Assembly (NCBI RefSeq): GCF_017813235.1
Contig: NZ_JAGISH010000001.1
Location: 124,001-188,000 of the forward strand
Direction: 5' to 3'
Source: Sagittula salina
Lineage (GTDB): Bacteria; Pseudomonadota; Alphaproteobacteria; Rhodobacterales; Rhodobacteraceae
DNA: 64,000 bases
The notes below the pieces were generated by a model that saw nothing but the letters and a program-made list of their open reading frames with translations, was not told the DNA's origin and ran no database searches. A program made the position numbers and the translations under genes. Below are positions 16,980 through 25,786 of this stretch, piece after piece. Position 1 is the first letter of the stretch, and the number at the start of each line of letters is the position of its first letter.

Positions 16980-18295
16980 GGCACCGCCGGTCCCGCACCA
17001 TGCACCAGCGCTGTGACGGCCCAGACCAGCGCATCGACGCGATCCGGGCTGCCGTGCCCTTCGTAGCCCAGTGGTGTCATCAGGCACATCTGGCTTTCCA
17101 GCTCCGCCATGCCCGCATTGTGCCGTACGCGCCCTTGCTCATAAAGCGCCGCCACAGGCTCCGCCCGGACCACCTTTCCATCTTTGGCGTGAACCCGCGT
17201 CACCGGCAAATCAGGGTCGACTTGCCGCAGCACCTCCTCCACCATGGCCCCGCCCTGGTTCACTTCCGCAATCACCCGGTGCGCCTTCCACTGCCGTGCC
17301 GTCTCCACTACCACCGAGGCCCAGCCCTGCGGCCGCAGCCCCCGCACGCTGGCGTCCTCCAACACATGCACACGCCTGCGACCGTCCTCGTCCAACCAGA
17401 GCCCGGCCACAACGATCCCACAGGCGTCCGAGCGCTTCGAATCCCCTGCCGGCGGATCCACCGCAACCACGATACGCAAGAGCTCCGGCACCGGACCACC
17501 ACGCAGCCTGTCCAGCATCTCGTTTGTCCAGAGCGCCCCGTCCACCTGATCGACCAGCACGCCATCGAGTTCTTGACGCGCGAGCGACGAATCCGCGAAA
17601 CGTTCGCGCACTTCCTCAAGGAAACTCGCCGCGAGGTTCGCACGGTTCGCCTCCGTTGGCGCCTGCGTCACTACGGTCGAGGGATACTCGAGGAGCTCCT
17701 TCAAAACCGCCACATTGCGCGGCGTCGTGGTCACGCAGACCTGCGGGTGCTGCCCAAGCCGCAGCCCGAACTGCAGCATGTCCCAAGTCTCTCGCGCCTT
17801 TTTCCACTTTGCCAGCTCGTCCACCCATGCGCCATCGAACTGCGGCCCCCGCAACGCCTCCGGTTCGCTGGCGGAATACAGCATCGCCTCCGCGCCATTG
17901 GGCCAGACGAGGCAGCGCCGCGTAGCCTGCCACAGAGGGCGCCGGTCCGGCGGAGAACAGGCCATGATCCCGCTGTCACCAAAAACCATCACCTCGCGCG
18001 CCTGATCGAAGGTCTCGCCGATGATCGCCATCCGCTTGCAGCGACCCTTCGACAACGGCAGCGCGCCTTCGACCTGCGCGCGCACCCATTCGGCGCCCGC
18101 GCGTGTCTTGCCCGCCCCCCGACCGCCAAGGATGGCCCATGTCCGCCACGAACCCTCAGGGGGCAACTGGTGCGGATGCGCCCAGAATTCGAAAAGGTAA
18201 GGGAGCGCGATGCGCGCTCCCTCCGACAGCTCACTCAGGAACTTCTCTTTCATCCACGATGGCCCGGATGCAATCCAGGCGGCGGCAGACTTCAT
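16961..18295 (-). CDS. GTA terminase large subunit g2
   Basis: 444 residues. The ATPase domain has Walker A GGRGAGKTRAGAEW near residue 66 and a downstream region with VFGDSGIMACSPPDRRPLW and FDGAWVDELAKWK (Walker B). The C-terminal nuclease part contains VVAVDPPAGDSKRSDACG and VHAKDGKVVRAEPVAALYEQ. It cuts and pumps host DNA into the procapsid. The ATG at 18295 (GGAG 9 bases upstream) gives the usual N-terminus and overlaps the end of g1 by 65 bases; a more upstream ATG at 18370 is possible. Downstream, the gene ends at the edge of the MFS fragment but is itself complete (VPQVRTL). Confidence 0.94.
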   Translation of the reverse strand: MKSAAAWIASGPSWMKEKFLSELSEGARIALPYLFEFWAHPHQLPPEGSWRTWAILGGRGAGKTRAGAEWVRAQVEGALPLSKGRCKRMAIIGETFDQAREVMVFGDSGIMACSPPDRRPLWQATRRCLVWPNGAEAMLYSASEPEALRGPQFDGAWVDELAKWKKARETWDMLQFGLRLGQHPQVCVTTTPRNVAVLKELLEYPSTVVTQAPTEANRANLAASFLEEVRERFADSSLARQELDGVLVDQVDGALWTNEMLDRLRGGPVPELLRIVVAVDPPAGDSKRSDACGIVVAGLWLDEDGRRRVHVLEDASVRGLRPQGWASVVVETARQWKAHRVIAEVNQGGAMVEEVLRQVDPDLPVTRVHAKDGKVVRAEPVAALYEQGRVRHNAGMAELESQMCLMTPLGYEGHGSPDRVDALVWAVTALVHGAGPAVPQVRTL

Positions 18296-18596
18296 CGTAC
18301 GCGGCTCCGAGGTCGAGCCCCCAGTGCCCTTCGATTTCACGCTCGCGTCTTCTGATGACATCAAGTTCAACCTCCGTTTCGCGCGCAGCTTTCAGCCAGT
18401 AGCGCAGGTCGGCCAACGCCGTTCCGACGTCGGTCTTCTTCACCCTCTCTTCTCCTCGGATCTTCCCATGCAGATCGCGGATATCCGCGGTCAGGTCTTC
18501 CAGCGTCTGCGCAATCTCTTCCCGTTGCGCTTCCAGACGCCCGGCTTCACAAACCGGAACCACCAATGCACAGCCTTGTTGTTTATCGCTGCTCAT
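18231..18596 (-). CDS. GTA g1, terminase small subunit-like protein
   Basis: 121 residues, mostly charged helix (EAQREEIAQTLEDLTADIRD, then ARETEVELDVIRRREREI), directly before the large terminase gene. Position, size and coiled-coil character match g1 of RcGTA, which has been shown to act as a small terminase. The ATG at 18596 starts MSSDKQQGCALVVPVCEAG, with AAGGT about 8 bases upstream. It is the first gene of the GTA operon and is divergent from an aminotransferase gene. Confidence 0.8.
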   Translation of the reverse strand: MSSDKQQGCALVVPVCEAGRLEAQREEIAQTLEDLTADIRDLHGKIRGEERVKKTDVGTALADLRYWLKAARETEVELDVIRRREREIEGHWGLDLGAAYDEVCRRLDCIRAIVDEREVPE

Positions 18597-18709
18597 GCTC
18601 GACACCTTTTTTGCCTGTAAGGTTGCCCCTCCATTCGGGCAGGTGAAGAAAACGACCCCAAAGGGTCTCCCCGGGGGCCGCCTGCCGCACCTTGTCCAGC
18701 ATGTCATTG

Positions 18710-18738
18710 ACCCTAGTCGGGACCGTTCGCCTGGTCAA
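18710..18738 (-). promoter_or_regulatory. Candidate GTA operon promoter
   Basis: On the minus strand, TTGACC (18733-18738) is followed after exactly 17 bases by TAGGGT (18710-18715). The -35 is good and the -10 is weak, which would suit an activated promoter. Transcription would begin near 18703 and give a leader of about 107 bases before g1. The site lies inside a 63-codon open frame, so the two readings compete. Confidence 0.4.
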
Positions 18739-18867
18739 TCCAATCACCGCGCGCAAGCCGTTGAAACTGTTCATACTTCCGCATGACACATTAACATCCG
18801 CCCGCCACGGGTTGCCCAGGACGCGCCGCTCTGCCATGCCTTGACCGATCGATCGAAAGGACCCCAC

Positions 18868-20061
18868 ATGCCCCAGCTCAGCCCCCGCATCACCACCCTG
18901 AACGGCGACGGCGACGACGGTTGGGGCGTGTTCTACCGGGCCCGTACGATGATTGCGGCCGGCACGCCCGTCACCGAACTCACTATTGGCGAACACGACA
19001 TCGGCACCGACACCTCCATCCTGGCGGAGATCCATCGCTCCGCCGCCGCAGGACACACCGGGTACGCCATGGTCCCTGGCGTGCGTGCCCTGCGCGACAC
19101 TGTCGCCGCTCGTATCGCCGAACGCACGGGCGTGCCCACCACGTACGAGAACATCCTCATCACCCCCGGCGGGCAGGCCGCGCTCTTTGCCGCACATATG
19201 GCCGTCCTTTCCCCGGGCGATGCGGGCCTCTTCATCGAACCCTATTACGCTGTTTATCCCGGCACCGTCCGGGCCGCATCCGGCCAGCCGTTACCGGTGC
19301 CGACAAATGCCGAAGACGCCTTCCTCCCGACATACGACCAGATCAGCGCGGCCACGCGTAGCGCGCCCCGCGCCCGCAGCCTGCTAATCAATACGCCCAA
19401 CAATCCCACCGGCACGATCTACCCGCGCGAGACGCTCGATGGCATCGCCCGCGCCTGCCGCGCCCATGACCTCTGGCTGATCTCGGACGAGGTCTACGAC
19501 ACGCAGGTCTGGGAGGGTGAACACCTTTCGCCCCGCGCCCTGCCCGGCATGGAGGACCGCACGCTCGTCATCGGCTCCATGTCCAAGAGTCACGCCATGA
19601 CCGGTTCCCGCATTGGCTGGATCTGCGCCCCGGCCGAAGTCATTCCACCCCTGATCGACCTTGCCACGAACACTACCTACGGGGTGCCGGGCTACATCCA
19701 GGATGCCGCGCTCTTCGCGCTGACGGCCGGGCCGGAACTCGAAACCTCCGTGGCCGAGCCCTTCCGCCGCCGCCGCGCACTGGCACTCTCGATACTTGAG
19801 GGGCAGGACATCGTTCGCGTCATCCCCTCGCGCGGGGCCATGTACCTGATGCTCGACATCCGGGCGACGGGCCTTGATGGTCAGGACTTCGCCAATCGCC
19901 TTCTGGATGCCCACCGCATCGCCGTTATGCCTGGCGAAAGTTTCGGCACCTCCGGGGCGGGCCACCTGCGCGTGGCACTTACCGTGGCCGATGACCGGCT
20001 TGCGGCGGCACTCGATACCCTGACCACCTTCGCCGCCAATCTCGCCCGCGAGACGGCCTGA
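18868..20061 (+). CDS. PLP-dependent aminotransferase, class I/II (aspartate aminotransferase fold)
   Basis: 397 residues, a usual length for fold-type I aminotransferases. The PLP-phosphate region ITPGGQAALFA is near residue 95, NTPNNPTG (substrate carboxylate and ring contacts) near 174, ISDEVYD near 207, and the Schiff-base lysine lies in GSMSKSHAMTGSRIGW near 240. The ATG at 18868 has AAAGGA 6 bases upstream; an ATG at 18841 is less likely. The amino donor cannot be deduced. The gene is divergent from the GTA operon, with 271 bases between the two starts. Confidence 0.9.
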   Translation: MPQLSPRITTLNGDGDDGWGVFYRARTMIAAGTPVTELTIGEHDIGTDTSILAEIHRSAAAGHTGYAMVPGVRALRDTVAARIAERTGVPTTYENILITPGGQAALFAAHMAVLSPGDAGLFIEPYYAVYPGTVRAASGQPLPVPTNAEDAFLPTYDQISAATRSAPRARSLLINTPNNPTGTIYPRETLDGIARACRAHDLWLISDEVYDTQVWEGEHLSPRALPGMEDRTLVIGSMSKSHAMTGSRIGWICAPAEVIPPLIDLATNTTYGVPGYIQDAALFALTAGPELETSVAEPFRRRRALALSILEGQDIVRVIPSRGAMYLMLDIRATGLDGQDFANRLLDAHRIAVMPGESFGTSGAGHLRVALTVADDRLAAALDTLTTFAANLARETA

Positions 20062-20284
20062 TATCAACAATTCAAAGCAACCGGAAATCGTACCGCCAAC
20101 ACCAACCGCGCGCCACCTGGCGGCGCGCACAACCGAACCCAATCTCCCATTGCTGCACGCGATGCGATCCTGGAAAGACGGGTGGGGCACATCGATGCTG
20201 TCCGCCCCCCCCCACCAGACCGAAGGGAACCAGCCGCCCTATCGTGCGTTGCTCTGGTAACACACAACATGGGAGACCGCAGAC

Positions 20285-20455
20285 ATGGACCTTATCCGCA
20301 TCATCCTCAGCCTCTTCGTTCCGCCGCTCGGCGTATTCCTCGAAGTCGGCTTGGGCAAACATTTCTGGATCAACCTGATCCTGACGCTTCTCGGCTGGTT
20401 GCCGGGTGTCGTGCACGCCATCTGGATCATCACCCGCCGCCCCGAACCGGCCTGA
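20285..20455 (+). CDS. Pmp3/YqaE family small membrane protein (UPF0057)
   Basis: 56 residues, MDLIRIILSLFVPPLGVFLE..., with two hydrophobic helices around VGLGKHFWINLILTLLGWLPG and the family ending HAIWII. Proteins of this family sit in the inner membrane and are linked to membrane potential and stress tolerance in yeast and plants; the bacterial role is little known. GGAG lies 9 bases before the ATG. The next gene starts 14 bases downstream, so the two are probably cotranscribed. A C9 run at 20205-20213 lies in the upstream region. Confidence 0.9.
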   Translation: MDLIRIILSLFVPPLGVFLEVGLGKHFWINLILTLLGWLPGVVHAIWIITRRPEPA

Positions 20456-20469
20456 TACGGGGAAAAGCC

Positions 20470-20877
20470 ATGGGACCTCAAGATCACCTCCGCAATGTCG
20501 AACGCGCGGAAAGGATCGCCCGCCGGATGGATGCCGCCTTGCGGATCCCCGGCACCGGCATCCGCGTGGGTTATGACAGCATCCTCGGCCTCGTGCCCGG
20601 TATCGGCGATACGCTGGCGCTGGCGCCCTCGGCCTATATCGTGAAACTCGCGCACGACAGCGGCGCACCGCCCCACCTTATCGGGCGCATGGGCTTCAAC
20701 CTCGGCGTTGACTGGGTCATCGGCCTTGTGCCGCTGCTCGGCGACATCTTCGACGTTGGCTGGAAGGCCAACCTCCGCAACGCGGCACTGCTGCGCGAAC
20801 ATGTGGAGGCCCGTAACAGTGCCGCCACTGCTCGGTCTCCGACACTGAGCGGGCGACCGGCTGTCGCCAACCCGTGA
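20470..20877 (+). CDS. DUF4112 family protein
   Basis: 135 residues. The motif pair VGYDSILGLVPGIGDTLAL and WVIGLVPLLGDIFDVGWKAN is the DUF4112 signature; the two hydrophobic glycine-rich segments probably associate with the membrane. The function of the family is not established. It follows the Pmp3 gene by 14 bases, and a strong hairpin terminator sits 31 bases after its stop. Confidence 0.88.
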   Translation: MGPQDHLRNVERAERIARRMDAALRIPGTGIRVGYDSILGLVPGIGDTLALAPSAYIVKLAHDSGAPPHLIGRMGFNLGVDWVIGLVPLLGDIFDVGWKANLRNAALLREHVEARNSAATARSPTLSGRPAVANP

Positions 20878-20908
20878 CCCCGAAGGAGTGACCGTCGGAA
20901 ACAGAAAC

Positions 20909-20934
20909 AGGGCGCCCCGCAAGGCGCCCTTTCT
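20909..20934 (+). terminator. Rho-independent terminator after the DUF4112 gene
   Basis: AGGGCGCC and GGCGCCCT form an 8-bp stem with a 6-base loop, followed by TTCTC. It lies between the rightward DUF4112 gene and the convergent ndk gene and could serve both. Confidence 0.65.
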
Positions 20935-20962
20935 CATGCCATCACCAAATATTCGGTGCGGT

Positions 20963-21385
20963 TCAGCCGACCAGTTCGAGACCCGAGAAGAAATACGCGA
21001 TCTCGACAGCCGCGGTCTCCGGCGCGTCGGAGCCGTGCACGGAGTTTTCACCAACCGATTCGGCAAACTCGGCGCGGATGGTGCCCGGTGCGGCATCCGC
21101 CGGGTTGGTGGCGCCCATCACTTCACGGTTCTTGGCGATTGCGCCCTCGCCTTCCAGCACTTGGCAAACGATGGGGGCAGACGCCATGAACTCGCACAGT
21201 TCGTCGTAGAAGGGGCGTTCTGCGTGTACCTTGTAGAACTCGCCGGCCTGCGCCTTGGTCAGCTGGATGCGCTTCTGCGCGACGATGCGCAGCCCTGCGT
21301 CCTCGAATTTGGCGTTGATCTTGCCGGTCAGGTTGCGGCGGGTTGCATCGGGCTTGATGATCGAAAAAGTGCGTTCCAGAGCCAT
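20963..21385 (-). CDS. ndk: Nucleoside diphosphate kinase
   Basis: 140 residues, the standard family length. It starts [19 protein letters not shown] and contains the active-site region around the phosphohistidine ([21 protein letters not shown]; His in NSVHGSD). It transfers the gamma phosphate from ATP to other nucleoside diphosphates in the cytoplasm. GGAGAG lies 5 bases before the ATG at 21385; an in-frame ATG farther upstream (21478) has no support. Confidence 0.97.
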   Translation of the reverse strand: MALERTFSIIKPDATRRNLTGKINAKFEDAGLRIVAQKRIQLTKAQAGEFYKVHAERPFYDELCEFMASAPIVCQVLEGEGAIAKNREVMGATNPADAAPGTIRAEFAESVGENSVHGSDAPETAAVEIAYFFSGLELVG

Positions 21386-21593
21386 GGTCTCTCTCCATTG
21401 ATGAGGGGCCGGAAATCCCGGCCGAATGCTGCGCAGGCGCCTAGCACGCGCCATTCCGCTTGAAAACCCCGCATGCACGGGCGCATCGCACCAACCGCCG
21501 AAGCGGATCGTAGGGCCGGCGCTTTCGCGCCCGATGACAGAGCGGCCCCCGACCCGTCTTCCCCATCCCCGTCCCCTCTGCTACAGCGCCCGC

Positions 21594-23444
21594 ATGTTGC
21601 GCATCGACAAGATCAATTTCTCCATCGACGGCCGCCCCCTCTTCGAGGAGGCCTCCGCCACCATTCCCGAAGGTCACAAGGTTGGACTCGTTGGCCCCAA
21701 CGGCGCCGGCAAGACCACCCTCTTCCGCCTGATCAAGGGCGAACTGACGCTGGACGGCGGCGTCATCGACCTGCCCTCCCGTGCACGCATCGGCGGCGTC
21801 AGTCAGGAGGTCCCCGCTTCCCAGACCTCCATCCTCGACACGGTGCTCGAGGCCGACACCGAACGCGCTGCCCTGATGAAAGAGGCCGAGACCGCCGACG
21901 GGCACCGCATGGCCGAAGTACAGACCCGCCTCGCCGACATCGACGCATGGAGCGCCGAAGCCCGCGCCTCAGCCATCCTCAAGGGCCTCGGCTTCGACAC
22001 GCCTGAACACTCCAACCCCTGCTCGGCCTATTCAGGCGGCTGGCGGATGCGTGTGGCGTTGGCGGGCGTCCTATTTGCCCAGCCCGACCTGCTGCTGCTT
22101 GACGAACCGACCAACTACCTCGACCTCGAAGGCGCGCTCTGGCTCGAATCCTACCTCGCGAAATACCCCCACACGGTCATTGTCATCAGCCACGACCGTG
22201 GGCTGCTCAATCGCGCCGTTACCTCGATCCTGCATCTCGAAGACCGCAAATTGACGTACTATGGCACCCCCTACGACGGCTTCGTCAGACTGCGTGCCGA
22301 GAAACGCGCCCAGCTGGCCGCAACGGCCAAGAAACAACAGGACCGCCGCGCGCATCTGCAATCTTTTGTCGATCGTTTCCGCGCCAAGGCCACCAAGGCC
22401 AAGCAGGCGCAGGCCCGTCTGAAGATGATCGAACGCATGGATATGGTCACGCCCCCGGAAGAAGCCGCCAAACGCGTCTTTACCTTCCCGCAGCCAGACG
22501 AACTCTCGCCCCCGATCATCAACATCGAAAGCGGCGCCACGGGATACGGGGATACCATCGTCCTGCGGCGTCTGAACCTGCGTATCGACCAAGACGACCG
22601 TATCGCGCTTCTGGGCAAGAACGGTCAGGGCAAATCCACCCTGTCCAAGCTGCTCGCCGACCGCCTGCCGCTTCTCGAAGGCCACATGGGCCGTTCCTCC
22701 AAGCTGCGCATCGGTTACTTCGCCCAGCATCAGGTCGATGAGTTGCACCTGGACGAAACGCCGCTTCAGCACCTGCGCAGCGAACGCCCCGAGACCCAGG
22801 AATCCAAGCTGCGCGCGCTATTGGCGGGCTTCGGTTTGCAGGCGGCGCAGGCCGAAACAGAGGTCGGGCGGCTCTCCGGCGGTCAGAAGGCACGCCTCTC
22901 GCTGCTGCTTGCCACGCTGGACGCGCCGCACCTGCTGATCCTCGACGAACCGACCAACCACCTTGATATCGAAAGCCGCGAGGCCCTGATGGAGGCGCTG
23001 ACCGCCTACAACGGCGCGGTAATCCTTGTCAGCCATGACATGCACCTGCTGTCGATGGTGGCCGACCGGCTTTGGCTGGTGGCCGATGGCACCGTGAAGC
23101 CTTACGATGACGATCTGGACGCCTACCGTGCGCTGTTGCTGGCCAAGGACACACCGCCCAAGGTCGAAAAACCCAAGGCGGAGAAGCCGAAACGCGCCCC
23201 ACGCGAAACTATCCTCGACCTGCGTGCCGAAGTCCGTAAATGCGAGGGCGTCATCGCCAAGCTTGAGGAAATGCGCACCCGCCTGTCCGAGAAGATGGCC
23301 GATCCCGCGCTCTACGACGTGGCGCACGCCAACGAACTGGCCAAGTGGAACCGCAAATCCGCCGAGATCGAAGAAGGCCTGCGCCGGGCGGAGGCCCTCT
23401 GGATGGACGCGCAGGAAAAGCTCGACGCAGCCGCGCAGGCATGA
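21594..23444 (+). CDS. ABC-F family ATPase (Uup/YheS-like)
   Basis: 616 residues with two ATP-binding cassettes and no membrane segments. The first cassette has Walker A GPNGAGKTTLF near residue 34, signature YSGGWRMRVALAG and Walker B LLLLDEPTNYLDLEG. The linker is charged (KKQQDRRAHLQSFVDRFRAK). The second has GKNGQGKSTLSK, LSGGQKARLSLLL and LLILDEPTNHLDIES, and a C-terminal coiled coil follows (from about 545). ABC-F proteins act on ribosomes or, for Uup, on replication/repair intermediates. The C-terminal coiled coil points to a Uup/YheS type, but the subtype is uncertain. The chosen ATG begins MLRIDKINFSIDGRPL; a longer frame starting at 21426 runs through non-homologous sequence. Confidence 0.93.
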   Translation: MLRIDKINFSIDGRPLFEEASATIPEGHKVGLVGPNGAGKTTLFRLIKGELTLDGGVIDLPSRARIGGVSQEVPASQTSILDTVLEADTERAALMKEAETADGHRMAEVQTRLADIDAWSAEARASAILKGLGFDTPEHSNPCSAYSGGWRMRVALAGVLFAQPDLLLLDEPTNYLDLEGALWLESYLAKYPHTVIVISHDRGLLNRAVTSILHLEDRKLTYYGTPYDGFVRLRAEKRAQLAATAKKQQDRRAHLQSFVDRFRAKATKAKQAQARLKMIERMDMVTPPEEAAKRVFTFPQPDELSPPIINIESGATGYGDTIVLRRLNLRIDQDDRIALLGKNGQGKSTLSKLLADRLPLLEGHMGRSSKLRIGYFAQHQVDELHLDETPLQHLRSERPETQESKLRALLAGFGLQAAQAETEVGRLSGGQKARLSLLLATLDAPHLLILDEPTNHLDIESREALMEALTAYNGAVILVSHDMHLLSMVADRLWLVADGTVKPYDDDLDAYRALLLAKDTPPKVEKPKAEKPKRAPRETILDLRAEVRKCEGVIAKLEEMRTRLSEKMADPALYDVAHANELAKWNRKSAEIEEGLRRAEALWMDAQEKLDAAAQA

Positions 23445-23808
23445 ACGCAACTACTGGCTCTGCCGGACTTTTCTGATCTGGCGGGGCGCGTCCTGCGCCA
23501 CGGCGACGCCCTGCCACACACTGCAAGACAGCCACATTTTCGCCGCAGTTTGCGATTGCATCTCCTAAAACGGATGCGAAAGGGGCGTCCCAACAGAAAT
23601 ACTGCCCAAACAATGCTTTGCACGGCTTCTCCGCGCATGAGAGCCCGTCAAGTTGAAGCCTTTCGCTTCTGCTCGCGGCAAATTCGCGTTAACTTTGTGT
23701 TTAATTTTAGACTACCTCGAGCCGTCTGCCCGATTTATGCCTTAATTACACAGGGCACGGGCTGCGGGGGCTGCCGGGTGCCGCAAGGCAATGAAGGACG
23801 GCTCTTCC
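23445..23808. other. Gene-free stretch upstream of the J-domain gene
   Basis: 364 bases without a supported gene. It contains an AT-rich part at 23690-23750 that stands out in this GC-rich window and is a likely promoter region for the following gene. A pair of TTAA tetramers spaced by 8 bases occurs near 23690-23706, one base off the classical CtrA spacing, so I do not call it a CtrA site. Confidence 0.45.
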
Positions 23809-24354
23809 ATGGCCCCGACGCGCAGCACGACCCAGCAGACGCCCTTTCAGATCCTCGGCGTTACCGCCTGCGACGACCACGCCACAATCCGCGCGGCATG
23901 GAAGCGGCTGGTAAAGCTCTGCCATCCGGACCGCTGCCCAGCCGACGCCGCTCGTCTCAATCGCAAACTGGCAGAACTCAACGCGGCCTACGACAAGCTT
24001 AAGAACCACGTCCCTGTCCGCGCCCGCCCGAGGGCCGCCGATTTCGCCGCCGAGCAGGCCGCCGAGCAGGCCGCGATACGGGCCAAGTCCGCACAGGATG
24101 CTCGCGCATCCGCTCGCGCGGTGGCGGCACAAAGGGCGAAAGCAGAGGTACGGGCAAAAGCCGACGCGCAGGCAAGAGCCGAGGCGCTGGCCCGCGCCGA
24201 AGCCGCACGTCGCGCCAAGGCTTCGACCACGGCCCGTGCCAAGCCGCTTTCCGCCAGCGAGACCGCCACCCTGCACACCGCAACCCGGGCCTTCGCCGAT
24301 GCCCGCACCGCCTTTGACGGGCCGCGCCCCGCGGCCGTCATCCGCGCCGCCTGA
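23809..24354 (+). CDS. J-domain (DnaJ-like) protein with Ala-rich coiled-coil tail
   Basis: 181 residues. The J domain occupies roughly residues 10-70 (TPFQILGVTACDDHATIRAA, then the HPD motif in LCHPDRCPAD, then LNAAYDKL). It is followed by a long Ala/Arg/Glu-rich helical tail. J domains stimulate Hsp70 (DnaK) ATPase activity; the tail may give location or client specificity. No Gly/Phe or zinc domain is present, so this is a class III type. The start is either 23809 (AAGGA 10 bases upstream) or an in-frame ATG at 23791. Confidence 0.85.
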   Translation: MAPTRSTTQQTPFQILGVTACDDHATIRAAWKRLVKLCHPDRCPADAARLNRKLAELNAAYDKLKNHVPVRARPRAADFAAEQAAEQAAIRAKSAQDARASARAVAAQRAKAEVRAKADAQARAEALARAEAARRAKASTTARAKPLSASETATLHTATRAFADARTAFDGPRPAAVIRAA

Positions 24355-24451
24355 CGACGGCGCCCAGCGGTCGCCGCGCCCGCTCCCTGACGCCGCGCCC
24401 ACACACCCGGCGGGCCTTTACCCCGCTCGACAAACCGCCTAGCCATGGGGC

Positions 24452-25072
24452 ATGGAAAGCGCCTTCTTCATCTCGGCCTTCGCGACACTCTTTGTGGTGA
24501 TCGACCCGATCGGCCTCGCACCGATCTTCATCGCCCTCACGCAGGGCGCGAGTTCGGCGCACCGCCGTACCATCGCCGTGCGCGCCACGGTGATCGCTCT
24601 CATTCTGCTGACGCTCTTTGCCTTCTTTGGCGAAGCAGTGCTGGGTTTCATCGGCATCACCATGCCCGCCTTCCGCATCGCGGGCGGTATCCTGCTTTTC
24701 ATCACAGCACTCGACATGCTGTTCGAACGCCGTACCAAACGGCGCGAGGACCAGGCCGAGAGCGACCATCCCCCCGACCCTTCGGTGTTTCCGCTGGCTA
24801 TCCCGCTGATTGCCGGCCCCGGCGCCATCGCCACGATGATCCTGCTGGCCGGCAGCGTCGACAGTGCGTTCGGCATGCTGGCCGTTCTGGTGGTCATGGC
24901 GGCGGTTCTGGCGCTCGTATTCCTGATGTTCCTCTCGGCGGGGATCATCGAGCGGGCCCTGGGGCATACGGGCATCACCGTTACCACGCGCCTGCTGGGG
25001 ATGTTGCTTGCCGCGCTTTCCGTGCAATTCGTGCTCGACGGGTTGAGCGCCTTCGGCATCGGCGGCGCCTGA
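24452..25072 (+). CDS. MarC family integral membrane protein
   Basis: 206 residues with about six membrane helices. The start ESAFFISAFATLFVVIDPIG and the repeat FPLAIPLIAGPGAIATMILL are the MarC family hallmarks (IDPIG and AGPGAI occur in the two halves). The family was named for the mar locus, but E. coli MarC was later shown not to cause antibiotic resistance; the transport substrate is unknown. It is followed 64 bases later by a protease-like gene in the same direction. Confidence 0.92.
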   Translation: MESAFFISAFATLFVVIDPIGLAPIFIALTQGASSAHRRTIAVRATVIALILLTLFAFFGEAVLGFIGITMPAFRIAGGILLFITALDMLFERRTKRREDQAESDHPPDPSVFPLAIPLIAGPGAIATMILLAGSVDSAFGMLAVLVVMAAVLALVFLMFLSAGIIERALGHTGITVTTRLLGMLLAALSVQFVLDGLSAFGIGGA

Positions 25073-25136
25073 GCGCCTCTTCCCCCACCGCCGCAGCGTG
25101 CTTACATTGCTACCGTCAGCGAGAGGAACCAGAGCC

Positions 25137-25718
25137 ATGTTCAGCGACCACTTCGGCCAGGTGATCGTTCTCGCCCTCATTGCGCTGGTCATCGGCGTGC
25201 GGGCCTGGTCCGCCTACCGCCCCCGGCCCGGACGCTTTGTGCAGGCGCTCACCGGCTGGGCGCTGCTGTTCGCCGGGGCGCTGGCCGTGGCTGGTTTCTG
25301 GCAGGACTATCGGGCGGGGTTGACCGACCGGCGCCTCATGGTGGTGGACGATGGCCGGGTCCAGATTCCGCGTGGCATCGACGGCCATTATTCAGTGACG
25401 CTGGAGGTGAACGGCGCGCCTGTCCGTTTTGTCATCGACACCGGCGCGACCGGCATGGTCTTGACCCGCCGCGACGCAGAGACAGTGGGGCTGCTCCCCG
25501 GGGATCTGGAGTTCTGGGACCGGGCCCATACCGCCAACGGCGCCGTTCGCACGGCCCCTGTGACGCTCGATACGGTGAGCCTCGGCCCCTTCCTCGACCG
25601 CCACGTAAAAGCCTACGTCAACGATGGCGAAATGGCCGGGTCACTTCTGGGGATGGATTACCTCGACCGCTTCGACCGGCTGGAAATCTCGCGAGGCAAG
25701 CTGACACTGGAGCGCTGA
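25137..25718 (+). CDS. Membrane-anchored retropepsin-like aspartic protease (TIGR02281-like)
   Basis: 193 residues. An N-terminal part with two hydrophobic segments (FGQVIVLALIALVIGV and LLFAGALAVAGFW) precedes a single aspartic protease domain. The active-site motif is FVIDTGATGMVLTRRDAE and the C-terminal hallmark is SLLGMDYLDRFDRLEI. A single DTG per chain implies a dimer, as in retropepsins; SpoIIAG-like and PerP-like bacterial relatives act on membrane targets. The ATG at 25137 has GAGAGG upstream. The physiological substrate is unknown. Confidence 0.88.
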   Translation: MFSDHFGQVIVLALIALVIGVRAWSAYRPRPGRFVQALTGWALLFAGALAVAGFWQDYRAGLTDRRLMVVDDGRVQIPRGIDGHYSVTLEVNGAPVRFVIDTGATGMVLTRRDAETVGLLPGDLEFWDRAHTANGAVRTAPVTLDTVSLGPFLDRHVKAYVNDGEMAGSLLGMDYLDRFDRLEISRGKLTLER

Positions 25719-25742
25719 AGGTCTTTCACATGGAAGACCTTC
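25717..25742. other. Hairpin between convergent protease gene and holC
   Basis: GAAGGTCTT and AAGACCTTC form a perfect 9-bp stem around an 8-base loop, overlapping the stop codon of the protease gene. It lacks a T-run, so it may be a weak terminator or mRNA end. Confidence 0.4.
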
Positions 25743-25786
25743 CCGCCGGGCAGGACGGCAGGACCCTCGCCCGAAGATCCTGTGTC

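Noticed and set aside
16643..18355. 570-codon plus-strand frame opposite the terminase gene
   Set aside because: Antisense to g2, which has Walker motifs; the frame is Arg/His/Pro-rich without any domain.
3143..18596. Calling the phage-like region an integrated prophage
   Set aside because: No integrase, attachment sites, replication or lysis genes are present, and gene order and small genes (g3.5, g10.1) match RcGTA-type gene transfer agents.
23690..23706. CtrA binding site (TTAA pair) upstream of the J-domain gene
   Set aside because: The spacing is 8 rather than the canonical 7 bases, and the region is simply AT-rich.
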